This document shows, piece after piece, positions 41,701-57,000 of a DNA stretch of 64,000 nucleotides. The first letter of the stretch is position 1. Each line of letters starts with the position of its first letter. The notes beneath the pieces are model-generated. The model was not told the DNA's origin. It was given only the letters and a program-made list of their open reading frames with translations, and did not search any database. The translations under genes and the position numbers were made by a program. Source of the DNA: Aporrectodea caliginosa (taxonomy: Eukaryota > Annelida > Clitellata > Crassiclitellata > Lumbricidae); the NCBI GenBank assembly GCA_020284085.1, contig JACEVL010000460.1:372001-436000 (forward strand). Reading direction: 5' to 3'.

Positions 41701-44700
41701 GCCTGTTATACATTGGGCATAATTGAAGTAGGCCTAGTAATTAGGCTAGCTTATGGTTTCAATTGTCGTAGGCCCTATTGAGTTTAGTTGCTATGGACAT
41801 GTGCGTGCTATGTGTCCTCATCAGCAGTGCATGCTGCGATTTGTTATTGTTTGTTTTGTTTGTTTGTCTTGAATGAATAACTTTGGACTTCTTATCATGG
41901 ACACAAAACTTACGATCTAAAAGTCAACATGTATAGCATCAGACGATGAAATGGAAAGTATGATTCTCTAATGACTACGGTATTTGTATTAGGTGACCCT
42001 GTTAGCGGAACCTTTGGTTCTTTTGGGTTTACCCATTGTCACTGAATGTACATTGTACAAGACTGTCTACCTTTATGTTTGAACTGTTATGGTGAACAAT
42101 AAAAGCATTGATTGATTGATTGTACACAGACATACGCACACATACACACACACACACACCATATCTATAAGATGTCCTATTTTTTGTGATTGTAGGAGCA
42201 GCAGATAAGCCGTTCTTTGTTGTACATTGCTAAGCCATTGGAATCCAATCAGATGGCCATTAAGGCTGTTCTTCGGTTTCTCCTCTTGGTTTTCTCTTGT
42301 CAGGTTTGTTCATCATTATGTTTGTGGTATCGCGGCTGTCTTGGGAATGCTACCAATGGGCTAGCAGTAGGATCTAGCCCAAGTGGGCTTACCATTAAGC
42401 GGAGGTAACTGTTTGTAATGTAATGTGATATAGATATATGGAAGATTTATATGAACCCATTCAAACTTCTTTAAGTCCATGGACACTTCACCCATTCGTG
42501 TCAATCACATGTGTTGATTAAATCAATGACTATATTCCGCAATTAATTTCTGTCCTAAGCATGTCTGTGTCGAACCAGTCCATGACATCGTCCAGCCATT
42601 TGTGTGCTTGGTCTGATCCTTCTACCATCCATCATTCCAAAGGGTGGAAGTGATGATGATGGTGGTGGTAGCATTTGTCAATTATAATTTTTTTATATTG
42701 ACAGGCAAAGAACAAACAAGCTGCTCCTAAAGATATGTATCACTTCTGTCGTGACATTTACGTCGATGTTGACCAAAAAACTGGAATTATTGCGTAAGTT
42801 ACATGACCTTACAGCTACATTATTAATAAGAGTGTTTGAATATGAGATGATCACTTATTATTATGAATAGACTTACTCTGTCTGAAAATTCTCCATTGAA
42901 CAGCGGAGCAAGAGAGGACTTTGTTGAATGGAGATGACACATTCTCGTATACTGTAGCTTGTTACTGCTATTGTTTCTACATTCATTTGATGGCACTGAG
43001 CAATTATGAGTGAAAATCTTGCTCAAGGTCCCTACACAGTGAGCATTTCAGATTCTCAGAGGAGACTGGAATCCGTACCATCGGCGTTACAAGCCGAGCA
43101 GAGCCGAGTAAGTCTAGTCACAATCGTAGGTACTGCAAAAGTTATCAGATCTAAAAGGTGCAATGCGCGACGAGGTGGTTGTTGAACTGTTTCTGGCTGA
43201 AGAGTTTGAAGTAGTGAGCTACTTCTTGGAGATCTGCAATGCCATTTGTCAGTAAACAGGCTTTAAGTTAGATTTTAGCATTATTATCGTAATCGTAATC
43301 GTAAACTCGAAACTTCTACTTGCGCCCACAAAAGCGAAGTCGCGGGAACCATACTTATTCATGGCGCTCAATAAAATCAAAATCGATAGGCATGGGTCAA
43401 AATCCAGAGAGTCAGGCAGGCAGACAGGCAGGCGGCTAAGGTGGATGGTGTTTGGTGTTCAGACGGCAAGGTGCAGGGAGAAAGATTCAGGATAGGATTT
43501 GTCAAAAGCAGTGTTTTCAGTTTCGAGTGAAAGACCTGTGGAGATATAGCGAGAGGTGGAGTTTTGTGTGACTTCGTAGGATGGGTCAGATATTTGTCGT
43601 AGTGTTGAAGTTTGTTCCAAAGAGGTGGAACAGCTATGGCTATGGAGCGATTGGAAAATTTTAATGATGAGGTGACGGTCTTTGAGCAGGTTAGTTTTAG
43701 GAGGAGCAGCGGGTTGGACGAAGTGGCTGGATCGTGAACAACTGACGGAGATAGGAGGGCTGGGAGGTTTGAAGTGTGTTGTACGTGAGTGAGATCTTTT
43801 GTATTCTATTCGTTCAGGAATTTTGAGCCAGTGGAGTGATTCGAGGACAGGAGTGATGTGATGGTATTTGGGGGTTTGGTCACAGCACGGGCTAGGGCAT
43901 TCTGAATTGCTTGGAGGCAGTTTATTTGAGTGATATTTGTTGAGGAAAAGAGAATTGAGTAGTCTAATTTAGCATGAACTATAGATGTAGCTATTTGGAT
44001 GCAGTTTTGAAGTCAAGCATAGGGCGGATTCTACGGAGGTCACATGCATGAAGCAAGAGCGAGAAAGATGGGTGATGTGATCGGCGAAGCTGAGGTTTTG
44101 GTCAAAAATCACACCAAGGTTGCGGACAGGAGAATTTGCAGTGAATGTGTGGGTAGGTGCAGAGTCAAGGTTAAACGATTATTATAGGGTTAAAACATTT
44201 TTGCAGAAAAGTTAAAAGGATGTTTTGTGCGGATCCGGAGACTAGAACATCCAGTCACGTTGTATTGGTTGGTGGCACAAAGACATTGGCAGACTTTGAT
44301 GATCGCAGTCAGAAACTTTTGAGGATCTTTGGGTAATGTTTGATGCATTCTGTGTGGTGTTATGGTACAAGAAGGAAGTGCGATGATCAGGTCTTCATGG
44401 GCTGCCGACGTCGTCGTAGTTGACCCTTCTGTTTGAGACAGGAGCTGTCATATTTATTCTGTGGCTGCGTCAAATGCTGAAGCCATGCCTACTGACTGGA
44501 TCTTGGTTCTAGTAATAATATTCTTTATTGAAACAATCCGGTTGACAAACCGCAACCGGTTACAGTGTACAGACTACATTTTGCTGTTCCGTTTTCAGCT
44601 TCGATCCTCCAGAAGGCAACAATGAGCGTGTTTCTGCTGTGCTGGCAAAGATGCCTTTCTCCCCAGATTTTCCATACGTTGAGATAGGTACCAATCTCAG

Positions 44701-47700
44701 TTCTTTACACTTCAGTTTGAACAGCAATGTCAATTATTACAACAACTGCAACTACAACAAAAACAATGACAATAATTATAATAATGCAAGTTTTATAGCA
44801 TCATAACTCACCTGAAGGGTTACCAGAGATAGATTAACCTATACGGAAATAAATAATAGTAGCCTACTTGACTGTTTTATTGTTGTTTGACTTGTAATTA
44901 AATGTTACTAGAAATACCGTTTTGAGGGCCCTCAACTGTCAGGAAATATGTGCATCAGATGCTCTATTTGATTCTTTTCTGCACAAAGACGGAAAAGCAA
45001 AAAAAGGTCATTAGAAATTTTTCAAAGTAATAAACAATGGTTTTTCTGCAAATCTGGAAAAAAATTTTGCATGGCTTTCCGGTTAGGGTCCTCGGATGTC
45101 TTAACCCGGCCCTTGGCTTAGGGCCCCCGACCTCTTAATCCGGCCCTGGTCACAACTAGGATTATGAAGATAGATATTTTGTATAAATCAATAGTAGCCT
45201 ACTTGACTGTTTATTGTTGTTTGACTCTTGTAATTAAATGTTACTAGAATTGCCATTGTAATTTGTCCATCATCTGCTCGTCTGATTTTTTTCCTCACAA
45301 AGCGACCTTTGACTTTGCTTTTTAGTATTAGTTTGTCCTTGTGACTATGTATTCGATTTGACCCTTGAACGTTGACCTCTTAACTTTCAGAGATTTCCAG
45401 CCGTGGTCAAAGAGGAGCCATCAGCGTTGGAGCTGCCCCCAGGGACCTTCCTGTTGGAAAGCATCCAGGCTACGGGTCTAAATCTTATGGTTATTTTGCT
45501 GATGATGGATGGTGAGGCAATGACCCTTTGAGCCTAGTGATATATTAATCATAATTTTTATATCAGCTTTTTCTGTCTATATAACATTTTCTGTAATGTT
45601 ATATAGACGTCGTGCCACTTCACGGAAACTTCAGAGCAATGCTTTTGATCCAAAATACATAACCACCATTGAGAAACGACCTTAGTTGCAGTAAATTAAA
45701 GTCACTGTTCTTCGATGTGTTATATTAATTAGTAGTTGACGACGATGATGATAATAATAATGATAACAATTTTCGTTTGTTCAATAAACCGATTGACAGA
45801 CTGCAACCGAGTAGGCTACACTCTACAGTTATGCCGTAAGCAAGATTAAAATTTGCAGTTTGTTTGATATTGAACGGCTTGGTATACAAAGGGTAGAGAG
45901 CTAGTGTATGCGTGTGTATGAAACCCTCCGGATGAAGATGATGATGATGCTTATTGTAATGACGACGATGATAATTATGGTGATAAGTTGGTGGTGGTGA
46001 TGACGAATAATGATGATGATGATCATCGTTTTCATCATCATCATCATAGTGATTTTAGTGACCACAACAATACTGGCTACGGTGACAATGATGTGATTGT
46101 GGTGATCCTTTTGAGTACCTTGCCGGAGGATTTCTAGCTTGGCTCAACTGATGTTGGAATTCTAAGACTAACGACAAGTCGTTGTGTATGCGAAGTAAGA
46201 TTATGTAGTTGATTATGTTGGTGATGGTTGTGGGCTTGTGGCAGTAGGAGTGGCAAAGGTTTCATAAACTGTAATTTGTGATTTAACTGTGTACTGATTT
46301 GTCATCTAGGTTGTATGTGGATGAAAGTCCACTTATGGATAGGATACAGAACAGATGTCAAACCGGTGACAGGATGGGCTGTGGAGTTGAGTTTGAGGGC
46401 AACAAGATTAAGACTGTCTACTTTACCAAGAATGATGAAAGAGTAAGTTGTGAGTGGTTTTTCCCGAGGATTTATATAATCACCTCTGGATTTCTTAATA
46501 ATTATTCTTTCCATTTATGGACGACAATTCTGCACCCATTCGTCCAGGCATTCGTTTTATGAAGGTTTGGACACTTTAATGACATATATTTGAGTTATCA
46601 TCAAGTATGAGGAACAGATATTACAACACATAAGTATTGAATCGAGATTGAATGCATGAGGCCCTGCAACTAACTTTGCTTAGCACTGACAATGGATGAC
46701 ACGAAATCACCATATGTGGACGAAAGACATGGGATATCAGCTAGTTTAGGGAACTATGAAGAATCCTAAGAACTCTTGTAAGATCTTGAGTAGGAATCGT
46801 GGAAGGGCTATCTGCTCATGTTCCCCATTTGATTTAGGAGCGCAAAACCGTTGAGTCCCTTACCTAAACTGATTTTGGCGAGGGCTGCTTTCAAAAATCA
46901 TGAAGTTAAGAAAGCTGAGATAGTAGGCCTACTATTAAATAAAAGAAGATAAACATTTTGTTACTTCTGTCCAAGCATGTAAAAAATGTAAAGTTTGGTG
47001 CTATATAAGTAAACGACGAATATGTACTAACAGAGACTGGGAAATCAAAATCATCGTTGAGTTGCTCATTTACATTATGTCGTTAACTACTTTCGTGAAA
47101 TAATTATCTTCTATTTGTTTTCCATATGTGTCAGGTACATGAATATGCATTAGACGTGGCGATTCCCTCTGGTGATTTGTTTCCCGCAGTTGGTATACGT
47201 AACGGTGGGGAGAAGGTTCGCCTCGTAAACAAGGAGCCTTGGCGATTCAGAGATAAACCAGTTGAAAAGGTGTGCATAAATAATAATCTTAAGATATATG
47301 AATACTAGGTTTGCCTGATTTCAAGTGCAGCATTGACTGGCACACAGTCTAAGCTTTATTCAGTTTATTGTGATGATGATGACGACGACGACGACGATGA
47401 TGATGATGATAATAATATAATTATTTAGCCTATTGTTGGAATTTTATCCATTTTCCGAATGTCCAATAGCGTTTATCTTATGACTGTCTCTGTGTGTGAG
47501 GCTGCATCTGAATTATGGAACTAGAAGTTTTGACTGTGTTCCAGATGAGGACTTTAGTAGCTCCTGGAAGCGACTTCATAAATCCAAACCATCTTGACTT
47601 ATCCAATGTGTCAATTGAAATGCTGTGGAAAACATACAAGCAATTTCCTGAAAAGTAAGAGAAATTTATTTCATTCTGTTACTGCTTTGTTTTATGGTTC

Positions 47701-50700
47701 CAGGAGTTTGGATAATTTTAAGAGAATGTTTGTTGCGTTTCCACAGATTTTTAAAACAAGTTGGTAACCTAATATTGAGGTTAGGCAAAAAAACGTAATT
47801 TATGTTCCTTACCCAAAGAATAGAAATGCAATGATGGAACAAGCATTTTCACATAGAGTTAGATGTCGTACAGTGTCTGCAGTCAATGCAATGCATCAGT
47901 GTATCACTAAAGTTGCCCAGATTCCCTCAACACATGACCAACAATATGGCCTCCGTAATATTCATTCATTCATTCATTCATTCATTCATTACTAGAATTT
48001 GTATTGCGCCTCTTCAAGGGAACTACTCAGAGGCGCTCCCAACCCAAGCGCGGCCAAATAGGATCATTTTTATGGAGCAACATAAAGCACTGCTTGCTAG
48101 GCACCAATTATCCAACAAATTAATCTAATTTGGAGACTTCTAAAAATAGAGCTCTAATATTAATTATTATTATAATTGCAATTACTTAACAGGTTTTGCT
48201 GTTAAGCCTAGTGTCTTTTGGTGTTTGCAGGACGGATCAAGGTCTCATTCTTCAGTTGATAAAATCAACGTTGCCACATCTAAAGCCCGGTTCCCATAGG
48301 TTTAAGGTATGCTTGAATCTGTTACTGCCCAATTGGACGAAAATTGGCAATAATTCTCTTTTGTGTGAATAATTAACTGACTGACTGATTGATAAATTCA
48401 TTTATTAGTTCAGGCATTCATTCAAGCATTCATTCAATTTCAAATGATGGATTGTCTGAATGACTGACTTCTGACTGATTGATTGATTGATTGATTCATT
48501 CATTCATTAAATTTTATGCACTTATTTATTGACACATAAATTTTCAAATGTTTAAATTTAAATGGGTGCACGATAGTTTATGGGTTAGCCTGCTAGACTA
48601 CTGGGAAGATCAGACAGCAATGGAATGTACAGGCCAGCCGTTGACATATGCCGAGGCTAAGAAAATGAATTCGTAACACTTCGGTTCCCTGGTTGCTTCT
48701 CAGGCTACCTTAAGGGACTGCTGTTCTTGTTTGTTTACGTTTACTGTTTTTGGCAGAATACAAGCGAAATCTTCGATCATCTATGTCACCTGAAGGAAAG
48801 TGAAGAGGATGATGTAATCAGTAGCAGTGCAAAAGATTTAATCAGAGATGGTGAATAAATTTAACCAATTATGCTGAAAATTGAATATGTTTATTTTGTA
48901 ATATAATAGGAAGAAATAGTCTAAAGCAAAGCAATTCCAAGGACACTAAACCCCTCCTTGTTAGAGTTCTCCTCGTCGTATGATGCGAAGAATGGCTTCG
49001 ACTCACCCCTTAGACGTTTCTTGTGTAGAGACTTGGAGAAAGCCCTTCACTTACAATTGCTAAGGGCCATACATTGGTGCCTGATCATTAGATTATGGGG
49101 TTTATGATAAGTGTGTTATATGACTTGTATAGTTTACTAGGCTATGGGTAAGATAATCTATGTGGGGCCTATATGGGACATAATGACAAACTGTACGTCT
49201 TAATGTTATTTGTATGCTTAAGTTTTTGTACACCAAAATGCGGCATGCAATTGGTTTCAATAAAGAATCTTCTTCTTCCTCTTCCTCTTCCTCGTCCTCT
49301 TCCTCCTCCTCCTCCTCCTCCTTTCCTCTTCCTCTTCCTCTTCTTCTCTTCCTCTTCCTCTTCCTCTTCCTCTTCCTCTTCCTCTTCCTCTTCCTCTTCC
49401 TCTTCCTCTTCCTCTTCCTCTTCCTCTTCCTCTTCTCTTCCTCTTCCTCTTCCTCTTCTTCTTCTTCTTCTTCTTTCTTCTTCTTCTCCTCATCCTCCTC
49501 CTCCTCCTCTTCTTCTCCTTCTCCTCATCCTTCTCCTCCTCTAACTCTTCCTCTTCTTCTTGCTATAATAAATGCATAATAATAATAATATAATATAATA
49601 ATAATTGTAGTAATAATAGCCATATGATTTACAAATTGCTCTGTGCCCGACTATTGACCACTTACCATTCATGGGATTGCAGTCCTTTGAACGGCTATTA
49701 ACTGAAGGCATGATTATGGTCATCAAAGGTGTTGTCTTATGTTCTATGGTGATGACGATGATGATGATGATGAAAATTGTGATGATGATGATGGTGACGG
49801 AAATATATTCAAAATCCAATTTGACTGAGCTTTTACCTCTATTCTTGTTGTGTTTAGGTCTTGATTTGTTCTTTCCCTGCAAAGAAGCTAGACCAAAAAT
49901 GTTCCTCGATCTTCTCCAGGAGTTATCTGTTTGTAAAAGTTTATAGTCAAAATCATCATCATAATTATCGTTGTTATTCTTGTCTTTTTCATTTTAAGTA
50001 CAATTGCGTAATAGACATCAAATTAATAACTTTGTTTTCAGTTTGTTAAATATCGATAGTTTTGTGTCTATGTTATGCCATTATCTCATGACAAGCTTTA
50101 AGTGATCACGCTAAGTCATTTTTTTGTGAAGGAATTAAGATTCTGGTGAATTTGTTCACTTTTGAACCTGCATTTTCCATATCACAAAGCAAACACTTAT
50201 TGAACTAACCACACATACATACATATATATTACATGTATTATATTTATTATTTATTTATAATATATATATTATATTAATATATTTGTTAGCTTGTATCTT
50301 GTGTGCCGGTGTCACGAAATAGAGTATCCCCCATACATGAGTATCCCCCCTTAGCTAAATGGAGTATTCGGTTTAGTTTGCATTTTTGGCAGTTTCTAAG
50401 TGTATTCAGTCGTACTGTTTGGATTTGTTGTACACATAAAATATTTTAAGTTGCGTATCTTTAGTTTGTACGTCGACCTGAAATTAACTTCGTTTTTGGT
50501 GATTTGACTGGATTTTCGTCGAGGCTATCGTGATGCGTATGACGATGGGGGATAGAATGGTTTATTCCCCCGGATACTTTAAACCGGTTTATTCCATCCG
50601 GGGATATGCTTTAGGGGGATAGAATATCTCGGGACACCTGCAGTAAAGATTTAGGCGTCACCATCCAAGCCAACCTCAAAGTCACAACACATAATACATA

Positions 50701-53700
50701 ATATAGCAGAACAGATACGTTTAAAGTTAAGCAAGAATAACACAAACGACTGAAATGGAAAACTAAATAGAATTGTGAACGACTAACTGGAAGAAGTGAA
50801 CAACTTTAGACTCATAGTTGATAATGAGTTTCTCCAGCCTGTCCACATCATCAGTTGCTTCTTGAGTCTTTGACAACTCCTGGGAAACCCAGGCATGGGA
50901 ACCCTTCACGCACTTCGCATCCTCCGGTTTCGTGGACTTCCAGCGTGTGCTCTGCAAGAGGTCGCTCGGGTTATATTAGTTGCAAGAGTGCTTCACGCCA
51001 TAACTGCGTGTTGGGGTCTAATCAAAGCAGAACAACGGTGTAGGCTCGAGGAGGTACTTGTCAGAGTTCGGCGGAATGTCAGGAATGTCCTTAGATATGT
51101 ATGTCTGAGGACATTCCTGATGTGGAGAATATGGTTAGTAGCCGAAAGTTGAGTATACGTTGCTATCTGCGGTTCAATGGAACAGTTCACACGTTGTCCC
51201 ACCTACTGACATGCGTCAATATAATATAATGCGGCCCCGACCTCATGATTATGTACTACTTTAAGGACAATAGAAATTGTATTCCTAATGTTCTTTACCG
51301 GAAAGTGGTACCAATAATTTGAGAGTCTTTGGCAAATTGTACCAATTAACACTAGTTCAATCTTTTGAACCTTCCTGTTAACATTAGTTTTATATTTTGA
51401 TCTCTCTCGTTTATTATTCTTTTGAACTAGCTGTTATCAGTTGCGGTGTCAACTGTTTTTATGTACCAATAATAAACCAATATAACAGTAATAATAATCG
51501 ACTGATGTCTTGAATATTATGATGTTTTGGTGCTATAGAAGTCATTAGATTGGATTAGGAATTTATGATCTAACATTTGGAGTTTTCCTCTGCTTTGCAG
51601 GAATCGTCATTGACCGGATCTAAGCTGATCCTCTTTCATTCTCTATGTAACTACTTCAGCACCGTTGACCTTGACATTCTTATGCCACTGCCAGCCAAAC
51701 CTTCAGATCTGCCTGAGGTAACCTCTTATGCCATTTTATTGTTCATAGGTAGATTATTTGAAGTCACATTATTTTAAATCGAATTAAAACAACACAGGGC
51801 GCAAGTGGTGTGTAGACGTTGAAAATGGCCACTTGATGTGATATTTCATGAAATGTGCTCTGTCCTGCTAAAACGGACTCCACTGCGTCTTTTAATCCAA
51901 TACAATGCAGTGCAACTGTGTCTTATATTGCTCTCCTTCCAAACTTCAGAAGTGCAGAAGCTGCCATATAGAACATCGATGGCTCTGAGCCGTTGTGCAT
52001 GAAGGACTTGGTCACGGTCCCTACACTGTGATCGTCACAGGAGAGGCTCGATCCCTACACCCTGCATTACTAGGCTAACCAATTGGCTACCATGTCCCAC
52101 TATTGTTGCATCAACAGAATTACAATTTAGTTGCTGTAAATTGCCTTTAGTATATTGTGCGATGTGGCTTCTTGTTTTGATGTTTTTCAGTCAGTTGTCT
52201 TTTTTGTGGATTTTTTCAAAGGATTTCAATTCATCCAACCTTTTCACCATCATGGCGAAGCTTTTCTCCATTTCCGTCCGTGAGTCCATGGATCTTGTTC
52301 AAGTCACGCCAGACACCAATGGATCCACTGTTATTGGCAGGTCTGTGTCTCTTGGCGACGAGACATTGTCTGGGAGGAAGAAATCTGAACACCTGTTTCA
52401 TCTGTCAAAGCTTCTTAATCAGCTACAGGTGCGATTGTTTGCCTGGGTTTCCCAGGAGTTGTCAAAGCCTCAAGAAGGAACTGATGACATGGACAGGCTG
52501 GAGAAACTCATTATCCACTGTGAGTCTAAAGTTCTTCACTTTTTCCAGTTAGTTGTTCACAATTCTGGTTTATTTTTTCATTCCAGTCGTTTGCATTATT
52601 CTTGCTTAACTTTAAACTTATCTGTTCTTGGTTGCTCATCTACCACGGTTGTCTCTGCCTCAATAACCTGATCTACTGGATGTTGACCTGAATGTGGTGT
52701 GCCACTGGTTGATCGATTGTTACCTTGTGCATTAAACACTGGCACTATAGAAGTTGCTAATTAATAATGACGATGATTATCATTATTATTATTATTTTTA
52801 TTATTATTTTTATTATGATCAAAACATAAACAGCAAAAGTAGTTCAGCGGAAAAAATATTCCCAGTACAAAACGTATCATTTATAAGATAAGATTATACA
52901 AAACGTATCATTTCTTGTTACGCAATGACACGACTCTCAAAGACAAGTTTCTGGGGTGTGTGGAAAATAGTCTGTGTTTTGGTTGTTCTTCAATATTGTG
53001 GCATGAGAGTGTCTAATCTCTGGATTGTGTGGCTGACAACACATGAAAATTGAAGTTAAAATTAGTTTTTCTACAGACTGCTGTCAGCTAATCACTCCAA
53101 AGGTTGAAGACTTTCTGACTCGAATGACGATGCTCAAAGACTCTGATCTGGTCAGTGAAACTCATGCATTTGCAATTGCACACCACTTTATTTACTCGCA
53201 CTTTTTACCATGAGACACGGCAACCAATTGTGAAGCACAGTAGCATATTGATCATAGCACTCGACTTATAGCGCTGAAGTCCTACAGGTTCGAGTGACTG
53301 TGTGTGGACCACTGGACCTTCAGCGAATCCTTCATTGACAATCACTGTTAGTGCCATCAGTTGATGGTTAGTAATTAGTAGTTCTCAATAAGTGCCTAAT
53401 TACAATAATTTAGTATATTTACAATATATTGACGCAATTATTGACGCAAAAGCAGGTCGAGAGCGCTGCTGATTTATGCTATATAAAGATTACAATTACA
53501 ATTACAATGTACTGCTGCAGAGGAGGACTGTCCAGCCAAAAGCAAAATTGAAGACAAAGCATGAGCCGTTTAGAGGAAAACAGCAGGAATGGGAAAGACA
53601 GTGTGAGAGAGAACTGTAATAACGGTGACATTTTCGTCAATTCAATTTTCTAATCAGGCTGAAAAAGTGCAGTTGAATTGTACAGTGATTGATCGAATTA

Positions 53701-54042
53701 GTCACTGTAATTGAATGACTGATTGCATCGTTATTAAGTGACTGATTGCATGGTCTTCTATTTTATTGCAGAGGGTACTTATACTGGAATTGGACACTTC
53801 CTTTCTTGCCACAACATTGCGCGAGTTGGTACGTTGCGCGTATTTTCCTCTTTGGTCTCTCGTTCTTTAAAGACGTTTCTTTCCCCACGGGCTTTTCTTG
53901 CCGAGAGCGCCTCTGAATAGTTATTCTGAGAGAGGCGCTATATATATATCTAAATATACGATACGATGCATGCATGCATACATACATGCATACATACTTT
54001 CATAGATCCATAGATACATACATACATACATACATACATTCA

Positions 54043-54073
<31 letters not shown>

Positions 54074-57000
54074 CATACATACATACATACATACATACAT
54101 ACATACATGCATACTGCTCCATCATACATCAGTCTCCTCTGTTCTGGGTCGTGGCAACCTTCGGTCGGCTTCCCATAGACTCTCGACTGTCGCTCATATG
54201 CATACTGCGACAGTTCAGTCCAGAACCTTCTTGCTGCATTTTTAGAAAGGCCGATTAGTCATAATGGGGACTATATTGTTATTATGGAGTCGTTTGGTGT
54301 AGGAATGTGAGTAATGACTTTGAGGGGGCCAAGCCGACCCACACGTAGGTCGCCCAAATTAAGGCTAGAAGCAGGCGGTCAAAAAAAGCCGCCCCCGTCA
54401 AATCGGACACTGGAATACATGGCTATATGCATACAATAATACAAATAGAATCTGTCATTGTAGGTTCTGTTGATGTCGGTGTTGTCCACAAAGTTGTCTT
54501 CTCGCCATAAAGCAAAATTGTTGGAGCATCTTAAGCCTGTAATGATGACAATTCGTAAATTGCTCTTCAAACTACCAGATCTACTACCTTCGTTGGTATG
54601 ATCTTGTGATGCATCATAATTGAAGAAAGTTAGCGACTAAACGGGGCAGTAATCTAATTGATGTAATTGAAATTACGTAATTGGAATTTAAAAAAAATTT
54701 AATTTTGTTTTTCTGCATAAAAGTAACTTGTACGAGTACAATTTCCATTGCTAGGTACCACTTTAAAATTATGGTCTTATTGCATTCGATGTTAACAGGC
54801 TGGAAATCAAGGAGAGATGCAACTGGAAAAGGAATTGAGAATATGGGAGGTTGATTCACCTCTAACAGATCGACCGAAGAAAGTCACCATGGTGGGCGAC
54901 TTGGTTTTGTTCTGGGGAGATAGGCCTACTTCATCTAATTGGGTTATTCTCAAAGTGTGTTTGCAATACTTCTTTCAGTTTTTTGAGCTTATCTTTTCAA
55001 ATTAACTCAGATTCTTAGAATATCAAATTATTTTCTAAACTCTGCAATTGTTTTTGTATGCTGTATATCGCTATCTGGGTTCTGTGTTAATCATGCTGTG
55101 TTGATCATATTGATCGGTGAATGTTGTCTAAAACTTGTGATCTGATTGTTATTCAGATCGATCTGATTGGTAACACCAGTGACAAACCTATTTCATGTAT
55201 AATGTAATGACATTCAGAGTGTCCAGATCTCCAGATGTTTCAAGTCCAATGGGGAATTGTGAGTTTTGAGGCATATCTTAATGCACGAGAAAACATTCAA
55301 GGGTCATAATTATTATAGAACCGTTTATGGTAGAAATGCAAGCCTTATGTGAGGTTAGCCTACGTAGGGGCACTGTATAATAAGTGTCGGGATATATAGT
55401 TTACCAACAAACCAAAGTATAACGAACTTTCCAGTTTTCAATTACAAAGAGTGTCATCAAAATCAGTTTTCTTTATTGACTACCTTTGTGTCTATGCTGC
55501 ATTCTCCAAAGCACGTTTACGTAGTTTTTCTCTTTTTTAGACATTCTCGTGTCTTGGAGCGACACACTTTGAAATAGAGTTTGACAAAAGATGTGAAACA
55601 GAAGAAGCGTGAGTCTTTCCGTCTGTATGCAATCGTAATCATGAACTTCAAATTTCTAAAAGGCTACTCTAAAGCTATTTGAAGGCAGAAGCTTCGTCAT
55701 GAGATCCGTGTAGCCTTGTTGTAGGAAGCCTTCTATATCACGAAACTTTAGATATTATTATTCATTCATTAATCGCCACTATCTACCCAATACCACTGAA
55801 GTTGATATTGCCCTCCTTCGAAAGCTCAGAAATGCACACGAACATGTGGCAGAGCATCTTTAATGGAGGGAAATTGTGAGTTAAAGATTTGTTTAAGGTC
55901 CGTATACGCAGTCACTGCCTCGGATGAGGGTCGAACCCGTATTCTCCACGTTACAAGCTGACCGCTCTAACCAATCGACCGCCTTGCCATGCTTTTATAT
56001 AGCGCCAATTGAGCTGCCACACGTAAAGATGTTTACGTTTTATGTTATGCTCGATCTCTATGTTATATAATCGTTTGACAAAAAGGAGATTTGGCGGTTT
56101 GCTGGTCAGGATAGACCTAGAACAGGAACAGTGGAATTTACATCGAGCGTTGAAGTGAGGTGGTTGTAGTGGTTGAATAAGAATTAGATCACAGGCTTCA
56201 GGTAGGATTCACAGATCAATATGATCAACGCAGCCACAGAGCAGACGGCGCAGAGCGGCGGTCATTCCTTTATCTCATAATGGCGAGTCTTCCAGATTCT
56301 GGACCGGCTTCACCACACGGCCGAGCAAGGTAATCGCCTTCCAGGCTGGTTCCTGCGTCTGGCAGCGCCAGGTTACTCCAAGGTGTTGTACGTACCATCT
56401 TGTTAATCTCTCATTAGCCGCCTCGCATATACCATTGTACCAAGTCAATGGACAGCCCACTGGCCAAAGAGGCAACTCCCGCAGCCCCGGAGAATTATCG
56501 ACCAATATCGGTAAAGCCGGTTCTTCCAGACTGGTTGAAAGGGAGTTGGTTCATCGCTACATAGCCTGCATATATCCAGCATTCGAGGCTTCTCCAATGG
56601 ATCAGCACCTTGCTGATCAGAACGCATTTCGACCAACGGGGTCAACGACTTCGGCCCTTGTCTCGTTGCTCCACCATGTTACATCCTTTCTTGCGAACAA
56701 CAGTTGCGTGACCCTCATTTCCTTGGATTTCTCAAATGCTTTTGATACAGTCAGACACTCTACCCTGGCAGCCAAGCTCTACAGTAATTTGGCTGGTCGC
56801 TTTTCATGAGGATCTGAAACGTACTACAAGGTTTGAGGGTGAGAAGTCTACTGTTGCTGTCATCAACGCAGGCGTGCTGCAGGGGTCGGGTGTTAGTAGT
56901 GTACAGACTGACAGTTCCAGCACACGAAGTGACGTCACACGCGGTGGGCTGAGCCATACAGCGGTGCCCTACTTTGCATATTGCCTGCAGACTGGTTCCC

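Noticed and set aside
49173..49579. Ser/Leu/Phe-rich and Arg/Gly-rich frames
   Set aside because: Product of the CTTCCT pyrimidine tract; no splice or codon support.
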